This document shows positions 56,785 through 64,000 of a DNA stretch of 64,000 bases, piece by piece; position 1 is the stretch's first letter; each line of letters begins with the position of its first letter. The stretch covers positions 3,534,501 through 3,598,500 of the forward strand of contig NC_087385.1 in assembly GCF_963675165.1 (NCBI RefSeq), in the 5' to 3' direction. The notes under the pieces are model-generated. The model searched no databases. It saw only the letters and a program-made list of their open reading frames with translations, and was not told the origin of the DNA. The position numbers were made by a program, and so were the translations under genes. The stretch is from Halichondria panicea (taxonomy: Eukaryota; Porifera; Demospongiae; Suberitida; Halichondriidae).

Positions 56785-59533
56785 CTACCAGTCCGCTTCT
56801 CCAGTTCCTTTCTGGAACACATAGTCATAGCCACCCAAGTGCATGATTCCGTCTTTGAGAAGAAACTTCCATTTGGTCCGTACTCTATACACCTGTGTGT
56901 GTGGGTGTAGAGAAGGTGGTATAGGTGCTACAGGAACATGTGTCAGGTCATTCAGATGACATACTGGGCCGGGTGGTGGGCAGATACACATACATGATTG
57001 TACTTTAGTAGTATACCCTTAGCACATAAATGGTACTCACTAGTCACTGTATAAGCGCCAAAGTTTTGAGGACCGCGAATTGCTATTTTTTGTACATTGG
57101 ATACTTTATTACTACTACCAGAAATATAATTTTCAAGGTTTAAGTAAATCGCAAAACTATGCGATACCAGTGTTTTAATTTGATGTTTTAATTGAACCAT
57201 GCACTCCTGATTCAACACACAGTGCATGCCCTCACTTTCTCCCAGAGACACACAATGGTGTCATTGGTTTCAAAATCTTTCTGGTCTCCCACGTCATCAT
57301 CGACATCATCGTCACTGTTCAATGGGTCCTCATCGTCCACTGCCTGGAGTGACAACATACTCAATACATCAACTGTATTTAAAGTATGTGGAACTACAAC
57401 AATATATTGTAGATATGGTACGTAGGTATAAAACTACTACTTATATAGGCACCTGGGGAGAACACTGTATGCACTGAGAAATTGTTGATATACATGTATA
57501 CATGACTCACCTCATCTGTACCACCAACCTCTTCCTACAGAATTAAAATTAAAACTAGTTGATCGAGCATTATGTGTGTACATATAATAATTATCTATGT
57601 TAATTTACAATTTACACACACAAACTTTGCATATAAATTACCTCGTACATGTACTGTAAGCTATCCTACTATAGTAAAATAACGGAGAAAACATAATCTT
57701 TAAAGTAGTCCACACCCACCTCTGAGGAGTCATCATCTAAGTCAGAGTCTTCTTCACTGCTACTGTCTCCTCCATCCAGCTGAGCTATAAATCCTCGTCT
57801 CTTGCGACTTGCGCAATTTAACTTATGGTCACTGCGCAGCCCATCTAGTTGCTCAATCACTTCAAATTCAACTGTATCCCCAGGCTTGGGAAAACAATGT
57901 TTGAATTTATGCTTGGTTTTCCTCGTCAAGATGTCCTCTGTAGATGACAAACCATCCTGTTTTGTTCCCTCAATCTCCAAACACCTTGGGAGTCGAGACA
58001 CCGTCGCTTGTTTGTCCTGCTTGCTGACCGTTTGTAGATTGGAAAAATCATAGTGTGCTGGTAGAGGAGAGTATCCATCAATTTGCTGCACATCTTTTTC
58101 TTGAGTTTTGGACTTAGAACCCTGTGCTGCAGCTGCTGCTTGTTTCTGAAAAGCCATTAAATGGCTCAGTGGAACCAAAACTGTCCCTTGGGGAGTCTAA
58201 ACAGAGAAGATATGGATCTATGAACACAGTACGCGCTAGCAGAACGTAACACACGAACTACATGCATGCGTGAAAATCACAAATCTCCACTAACCAAATA
58301 CTTACATTACGTAATTCTTCATTAAGTCAATTAACATACCTGTATTGGAACCATTCCTTGCTGGAAAGCAGAAAACTGTGAAAAATACAATAATTAATTA
58401 GTTCTAGCTAACCAAACGAGGCTTACTGAGGGTTGCAACAATGCAGGCATAGCCTGAGAGGCAGCTGTGGATCCACCTTCACCAACAGCTGTCATCATGC
58501 CTTAGTGAATAAAAGTGCACCGTGGAGTTACACAAGCGCAATGGTGTGACTAGAAATGTGAGCCCAAACAAAAACAAATGCTTAATTGGCATGATCACCT
58601 ACAATGCTTATTAAACAATTGCGTGGGCAGCATGGAATCAGTGAAGAAGCAAATACCGAGCATGTCACATAATTATGCAATACTGGAATGAAATGCTGTG
58701 TTATTGTACATTTGTAGTTCTAGCTATAAATATAAGTAAGTGCAGGACATACAGGCTTGCATTTAATTTACAGCCACATGCACGCACACTTTCCTCTCAC
58801 CTGGGTGCACAGCTATAGAAGCTTGCGGTTGTGCTGAGCTAGATGTTGCGACCGTAGTGGGTGTGGTTTGTGATCGAGGGGGAGCAGTATGGATCACAGA
58901 GGAAGCTTCACGCTCAGCGCTTCGTGAAGAAATCAGGGAGGGTGGTTGAGGAAGAGTTCGCTCTTGTTGGACAGGGACCAATGGAGGGGGCTATGGAGGA
59001 ATTTATCTCACACCGATCAAATCGAACAATTATCTCACCAAACTAATAAGGTTTGTAGATTTAGGCATACTCGTCTGTGCTGTCTGCCGTGAAGATGGCT
59101 TTGGATCTGAGGACACAGACTTTGGCGGAGGGTCAGGTTTAGGTGGTCGATTGACTGCTCCAGAGAGACTCAGCTTGTTCAGCCAGATCTAGGCAGTTGT
59201 ACAAACAAAGCTAGTACATCTCATACATCTCATTGTTTGTCTGTGTGCACGGTGTACATGTGACAGCTAGTAGTACATGTTGTGCCAGAATAAGCATGCA
59301 CACAACATTGCAGACAGAGAGTCATTTAATGCTCTAAAGCAAAGGCCCATGTACCTACCTGCCTAAACAGATTATACGTACTAAGCTCTGAAAATCAGCT
59401 AGATGCTCAACCTAGTATCCAATAGCCTCACTCGTTTCAGGTCTTCCAGCACTTCAAGATCCACAGCTTCATTGAGAAACTCTTCACGCACATTCCTGAT
59501 TACGTCATCAATAACGTTCTTGTACACACTAGT
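56785..59533 (-). CDS. GTF2A1: TFIIA large (alpha/beta) subunit, first exon not found
   Basis: Exons in transcript order: 59533-59432, 59188-59039, 58990-58801, 58500-58427, 58375-58340, 58196-57720, 57534-57511, 57343-57236, 56892-56785, giving 422 residues from the first recognised exon. That exon encodes SVYKNVIDDVIRNVREEF, matching the N-terminal helices of TFIIA-alpha, then IWLNKL. A Pro/Ser/Gln-rich spacer follows. The acidic stretch GDSSSEEDSDLDDDSSE and another Asp cluster precede the C-terminal beta-barrel piece TIVCLWEK - RTKWKFLLKDGIMH - DYVFQKGTGEADW, which ends as in human. TFIIA stabilises TBP on promoter DNA. The start-codon exon, expected to encode only a few residues, should lie between 59540 and about 60270 but I could not identify it. 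The 59039/58990 junction implies a 48-nt intron; another nearby donor (GTATGC at 59070) would break frame. Confidence 0.9.
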
Positions 59534-59630
59534 CTGTAGACACAAAATGATAATTAAAATATACTACGCACATAAGTAGGGTGGCAAACAACGGCGCCAA
59601 TATACCCACTCGCTATACGGTATCAGAGAT

Positions 59631-59714
59631 CGGTGTAGAAGCGATATGGCCCCCCCCTTATTTTAGGGCCCGGGAGCCCTGAAATGGGGGGAGCCCCATA
59701 TCGCTTCTACACCG
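59631..59714. repeat. Near-perfect 84-bp palindrome
   Basis: The arms CGGTGTAGAAGCGATATGG (59631-59649) and CCATATCGCTTCTACACCG (59696-59714) are exact reverse complements. The centre AGGGCCCGGGAGCCCT is also nearly self-complementary, flanked by C and G runs. The whole could fold into one long hairpin. Confidence 0.9.
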
Positions 59715-60267
59715 GTACTTGGGTGTGGTTGACTAATTATGATTATAATGTGTGGAACCGCAATGGTTTGGCTATGCTGGCTTGTCCATTTTAATTTAAC
59801 TATACATGTAAGACTACTAGTGACTTTTTACAAGGGTCGAGCATTCATCAATGAGACTGACCTTTAATGTTGCAATGTACGTAGTGGTATTGCCTATCAT
59901 TATAATTATGCAAGTTCAAAATCAGGGTTTGGCTCATCCTAACGCATGAAACGAGTCCATTATACAAAACAGATATTGCATGGTTAACTGCATACTGTAC
60001 AAATTGCCATCGATCTCGCCATCTCAATGTGTTACATCATTATACGTATAGCATGCACAAATCACTACAAGTGCTAGTATAATTGGCCTACGTTAATCAC
60101 GCGACTGCAATGACATCAATGCAGTGATTCGTGCATGCATGTCGGACCTCCTTTGATATTGACCACATTCTGGGTGTACGTGTTATATCCGACAATAGTA
60201 TATACGTACATGTACAATCCTTTGATGTCTGGCTAATAAATCATTATACACTAAGATACCCGTACCC

Positions 60268-60594
60268 TAGACTGGCGGTGACAGCCGCCCGAGCGTGTAG
60301 CGCGAGCGACTGGCAAACTGCCTATCAGTCACTCGTCTCAGCGGAAGTGTAATAGATCGTATGACACTACTAAACATGAATATCGTTATAGATAATGTGG
60401 TTAAATTTTGCTATGAGATTCAGCTACTATGGAATGCACTGAATCCCCTGAAGTGTAAGTGCGGTTACAATTACAGGGCTAATATGACGTTGAGCAATCT
60501 GATAGGCTGCAATGCTCGTTGCAGCTGAGACGAGTGACTGATAGACAGTTTGCCAGTCCCTCGCGGTACACGAGGGGCTGTCGCCGCCAGTCTA
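60268..60594. mobile_element. Long-TIR non-autonomous DNA element with 9-bp target duplication
   Basis: The termini are TAGACTGGCGG at 60268 and CCGCCAGTCTA at 60594. Inverted arms of about 75 bp share GACTGGCAAACTG and TATCAGTCACTCGTCTCAGC. The element is flanked on both sides by the identical 9-mer CCCGTACCC (60259-60267 and 60595-60603). Long TIRs with 9-bp duplications are typical of Mutator-like elements. The 327-bp body has no transposase frame. Confidence 0.85.
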
Positions 60595-61190
60595 CCCGTA
60601 CCCCACCAGCTCATGATTAGTGATTGAAAATTGAAAATTGAATTTAGATTACGGTATAGATCTAAGAAGCGAGATAGTAAGTGGAAACACACAAAGGGAT
60701 TTTCAGAATTCTTTAAAGCTTATTTCTAACCGATACATAATTATTTAGACAGAACTAGTAATCATTATTATACCAGGTGATCCAAACTGCTGTTACTAGT
60801 AGCAGTTGCCATCCCTTTCACTTTTCTCTCAGAGGCAAAGTCTTCCTTTTATACTTGTCAGCAGAGAAACCGTGGCTTCTCTAATTGTACGAATAATTTT
60901 CTTTGCCTTCCTAAAATTGGAATGATTTCCATTAAATGTGCACCTAAAGATCTGTCGCAGTGCAGTGCAGTGCAGTGGCAAGCAGAGCAGAGTCGAGTAG
61001 CAAGATCTTAGATCAGAGTGTGACAAGCTAACTAGTTTTAATGTGTCTGATCTGATCAGTAGAAAATAACTGCAGGTACGTATAGGTGAGAGTGTTAATA
61101 TGGAATCCATATACCTAAGAGTCCAACAAGTTATTAAATTGGTACGTACGTATACATATACACAGTTGAAGCATTTTTATTAATAATAGT

Positions 61191-61800
61191 ACCGTACTTA
61201 TCAATTTAAGTCAACCCTCCAAATGACCCTCGCAATTTTCTGACCTCAAAAGTAGCGACTGCTGGCTGCATTGACAATTATTTTTTATGTCGCGTCCTAA
61301 ATAGAGGTCAAACCATAGCCTCGATTCCAGGCCGTTAGAAATTTAAGCGGCCTGTAATCGAGGATAGAGTAACCTCAACCTACTTCCAATTACCGTAATA
61401 CATCGATTTAAGGCGACCCTCCAAATATGCGACACCCAGGAGCTTCAGCAATTTTCTGACCTCTAAAAATAGCAACAGCTGCGTTGATAATTATTTTTTA
61501 GTGTCACATTCTAAATGTAGCCACTCCCTAGCCTTGATTGTAGCCCACTGGAAAATCAGTGTTTTTAAGCGGCCTGAAATCGAGGCAAGTAGACTCTGTA
61601 AAGTACGTTACCTCCAATTAGATGCGACCCTCTAAAATATAATTTTTCAACCCCCAAAATAAGCGACCTCTGGCTTTGTAATTATTAAAAAGTGTCGCTT
61701 TAAATCGAGGTATTACGGTAGATGCAACACCAAGACTTTTCAACCTCAAAAAGAAACGACCTCTGGCTTATTACAAGTGTTGCCTTAAATCAAATAAGTA
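61191..61800. repeat. Family A MITE-like repeats, one full copy with flanking fragments
   Basis: The full copy spans about 61391-61721, from TACCGTAATACATCGATTTA to TTTAAATCGAGGTATTACGG followed by TA. A partial copy lies to the left (from 61191) and another fragment to the right (GACCTCTGGCTTATTACAAG). Confidence 0.75.
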
Positions 61801-61920
61801 CAGTAGTAACAAATTGACTGACTAGAAGTGATTCTAGTTGCTAGTATTATCAGGTGAGAATATTACGGGATATATATATATATATTAAGTTTGTGTTCTC
61901 CCCGTACTCAGATTGTCATA

Positions 61921-62181
61921 ATGTCCTCTAGTGGTGGTGGTTCATCTGCTCCATCTGACGCAACGAGACGAATTGTTGAAACTGAAGTAAAACGCATAAT
62001 TCTCTCCAGATATCGTAGAAGAAATGCTATAGTTGGTCTGTGTCTCCTGGGTGGAGTGCTGAGTGTGTATGGCTACTCCATGTTTGCCGTTAGACAGGAG
62101 AGCTTAAACCTAGATGACATTGTAGACCCAAATGAAAATGTTTCAAACAATCCAGCACTGTTTGCTAGCAAATCAAAGTAG
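61921..62181 (+). CDS. COA3: COA3-like cytochrome c oxidase assembly factor
   Basis: A single-exon frame of 86 residues. After a short Ser/Gly-rich start and a basic helix (RRIVETEVKRIILSRYRRR), one membrane span lies at about residues 36-58 (AIVGLCLLGGVLSVYGYSMF), followed by an acidic C-terminal tail. Basic helix, single span with a YGY motif and short tail match COA3/CCDC56, an inner-mitochondrial-membrane protein that stabilises newly made COX1. Human COA3 is 106 residues, so this is slightly short. The ATG at 61921 is preferred over an in-frame ATG at 61891, because a splice-acceptor-like CTCAG at 61907-61911 separates them and the Ser-rich start resembles homologues. An AATAAA lies 34 bp after the stop. 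Confidence 0.7.
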   Translation: MSSSGGGSSAPSDATRRIVETEVKRIILSRYRRRNAIVGLCLLGGVLSVYGYSMFAVRQESLNLDDIVDPNENVSNNPALFASKSK

Positions 62182-62538
62182 TTTTGCTTTGTGCTTAATA
62201 CATTCACGTTCATAAATAAAAATTGAACACATCGTATTAATTAATAGAGTGTGTTAGCAACTTCAGTATTATAGATCTGGAACATTGAGAGCAATATTTA
62301 CATTCTGAAGAAGGTTTCAATTAGGTTGTGAATTGAAGTGGTGCAGTATATATATAATTATGCGTGTATAAAATCATACACACATGACGTACTGCTACTG
62401 TGCGAGTGCAGGGGACATTAGAAAGAAAAAGTACAAAAGAGAAGTATACGTACGGACATCATGTGTACCTACATTGCTACAAGTAAAGTATTTCAGTCAA
62501 AAAAGAGTACACATACATTTATATATTTTTGTTCAAAG
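62182..62538. other. Convergent spacer with COA3-like gene polyadenylation signal
   Basis: AATAAA at 62215-62220 is well placed for the COA3-like gene. The remainder must contain the 3' UTR of the leftward Gly/Tyr-rich gene. No other feature seen. Confidence 0.55.
62215..62220 (+). terminator. Polyadenylation signal AATAAA
   Basis: A canonical hexamer 34 bp downstream of the COA3-like stop codon; the only strongly placed poly(A) signal I could assign. Confidence 0.6.
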
Positions 62539-63466
62539 TTAGTAACGGCCATAGTAACCACTACCTCTTCTTGGAGGGGTTTGTCCTCCATAGTTTCCTC
62601 GATAATTTCCTGGACTACTATACGGGGATCGATAGTGCTGAGGAGGGCCACCATAAGGACCTCCCCTGGGATTGCCGTACATGGGAGGAGGTGGCGCAGG
62701 AGTCCCATATTGATTGTAACGGGGAGTCCGTTGTTGATAGCCGTACGAGTTCCCTCCATAGCCATACTGACCACGAGGGCTGTAAGAGCTTCTATTTGAA
62801 CCATATGAGCTGCAGTGTTGAGGGTACAGTAGTCACTGCTACGTAACAATCATATACTTAGTATAATTAATAGTATCGCTAAGAGTGCAATATGGGATTA
62901 ATAGTACGAGTAACAAGCAATGGCAAGGATACTAATTGCACGAGGCGTAGCTGAGTGCTATTAATCCCTTATTGCACGAGTAGCGTACTATTGATTGTTA
63001 ATCGTTTGTGATGCAGTTTTAAGGACATTTTTAGCTGCAGTTTCAGTAAAAAAATTAGCCGCGGCCGTTATTCGAACGTGCGGTCGTCAAGGCAGTAATT
63101 GCAAGTCGTTAATGACGACGTGCAATTACTGATACGCGATTAATCACCGTACGAATCACAGTGAATAATAGGACAAGATGCGATTATTCAGAGATTAGCA
63201 TCTATCTATCGTACATTTATACCTGTTTTGGTGAGGAGAGTATCCTGAATATCCCCCACCCCGAGCTCCACTGCTACCTCTGTATTCGTAACGACTACCA
63301 CTGTTACCTCTGTATTCGTAACGACCCCTTTTTGACTGAGGGTAGGATGGAAGGCCCAGGGCATCCTCTCGATACTGCCTCACAATTTTCTCTGCCGCTA
63401 TCCCATATATGTCTGAGTAATTCACATCTTGGAAATGTTCACCTGCCTTAGGGATGTAAAAGTTTG
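62539..63466 (-). CDS. Gly/Tyr/Arg-rich protein, C-terminal part only
   Basis: Two exons are visible in transcript order: 63466-63223 and 62809-62539, with a phase-2 junction between them and a TAA stop. Upstream exons lie beyond the right edge. The first visible exon opens with a structured-looking stretch (NFYIPKAGEHFQDVNYSDIY, then GIAAEKIVRQYRED). It changes into a low-complexity tail rich in Arg-Gly, Tyr and Pro, including a duplicated RYEYRGNSG/RYEYRGSSG unit, SYSPRGQYGYGG, APPPMYGNPRGG and a final GSGYYGRY. Such tails are common in RNA-binding and condensate-forming proteins, so an RNA-related role is a guess. I do not recognise the family. Tyrosine and RG density suggest possible arginine methylation. 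Confidence 0.6.
62884..62981. repeat. Short inverted repeat in intron of the Gly/Tyr-rich gene
   Basis: GTGCAATATGGGATTAATAG (from about 62887) is nearly complementary to CTATTAATCCCTTATTGCAC (to about 62980). Possibly the termini of a small element. Confidence 0.55.
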
Positions 63467-64000
63467 CTGCAGAAACAGAAAGAGGACAATACCCATCAAA
63501 GTAAAGAACACAGTCATGTTAACATTCTTAACTATGCAAAGGGTAGCTAGCTACTAACGTGTAACGGGTATATATATTTGGCTATATAATTATAGCTGGC
63601 GATTCTTAATTTGACGATAACTGCATTGGCATTATCGATGACGTACAAAATTGTATATTATATTGTCGGCGATTTTTAATTTGGCAAATTTCACCTAGAT
63701 TTGCCAAATTGTCAAATTTATTCGGGGCCAAATATATCCGCTATACGGTATGCCATAAAAGTAACTATACCCTAGTAGAACAGAATAAATACATAATGAA
63801 GACCGAATAACTGCAGATCCTCATGCAAACTCATTTGACAAAGCAATGTTCAATGATATCATTTAAAAATCCAAGAAATCATTATTGTTTTGAAAATAGA
63901 GCCAGGAGTTACATGTACATGACAGTGTACAGATAGAAGCCTGAGTAGAAGCGCTATATACACATTATACATGTATACTGAGATGGACAGCACAACAAAT
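63467..64000. other. Right-edge intron with palindromic repeat
   Basis: It follows, in genome order, the acceptor of the last visible upstream exon and so is intronic. About 63550-63750 carries a repeat with paired GGCGATT(C/T)TTAATTTG segments and an end reading TATCCGCTATACGGTATG, matching the family-B terminus. No exon recognised. Confidence 0.5.

Larger units (their letters stand above)
59534..61920. other. Repeat-rich intergenic region
   Basis: No coding exon was identified in these 2.4 kb, although the first GTF2A1 exon is expected in the left part. Contents: an 84-bp palindrome (59631-59714), a TIR element with a 9-bp duplication (60268-60594), a GCAGT tandem near 60956-60976, and family-A repeats (61191-61800). 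Short TA repeats occur near 61868-61886, just before the COA3-like gene. Confidence 0.6.

Noticed and set aside
60131-60352. 73-codon frame overlapping the left arm of the TIR element
   Set aside because: It depends on repeat sequence; the matching frame on the other arm is a mirror artefact.

Overview
This is eukaryotic nuclear DNA. Every recognisable gene is broken by short GT-AG introns (many 47-150 nt), genes are tightly packed on both strands, and introns and spacers are AT-rich and full of small palindromic repeats. The proteins are animal-type (a 26S proteasome ATPase, WDHD1/AND-1, the TFIIA large subunit, TTC38, ZC3H11A, a SWAP70/DEF6-type PH protein, a nesprin-like giant). Together with the compactness this suggests an early-branching metazoan, most plausibly a demosponge; that placement is inference, because no search could be run. 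I assembled exon models by hand. For the complete models the exon lengths sum to a multiple of three and intron phases agree across every junction.

Layout, left to right. 193-4978 (+) is a 5'-truncated gene joining a class-3-lipase-like domain to a P-loop GTPase domain. 5050-8384 (+) is TTC38, only 71 bp after the previous stop. 8737-14550 (-) is PSMC6/Rpt4. 14837-16247 (-) is a small Dpy-30-motif protein. 16992-21221 (+) is a ZC3H11A orthologue. 21904-31765 (-) is WDHD1/AND-1 (19 coding exons). 33047-39650 (+) is a SWAP70/DEF6-type N-terminus and PH domain followed by a tyrosine- and proline-rich tail. 39979-56371 (-) is a 40-exon, 2,592-residue spectrin-repeat-like protein with a C-terminal membrane anchor. 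56785-59533 (-) is GTF2A1, with its first coding exon not found. 61921-62181 (+) is a COA3-like mitochondrial protein. 62539-63466 (-) is the 3' end of a Gly/Tyr/Arg-rich protein that runs off the right edge.

Most genes are unrelated housekeeping functions: proteasome, replisome hub, basal transcription, mRNA-associated zinc finger, cytochrome c oxidase assembly. They do not form a pathway. The accessory interest lies in three unusual domain architectures (lipase-GTPase; SWAP70-PH with docking tyrosines; tail-anchored spectrin-repeat protein without a canonical KASH end) and in a dense population of palindromic MITE-like repeats. Several of these repeat families share TACNGTA-like termini, some are nested in each other, and one separate element has a 9-bp target-site duplication. 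No tRNA, rRNA, CRISPR array, prokaryotic operon or virus-derived gene was recognised.
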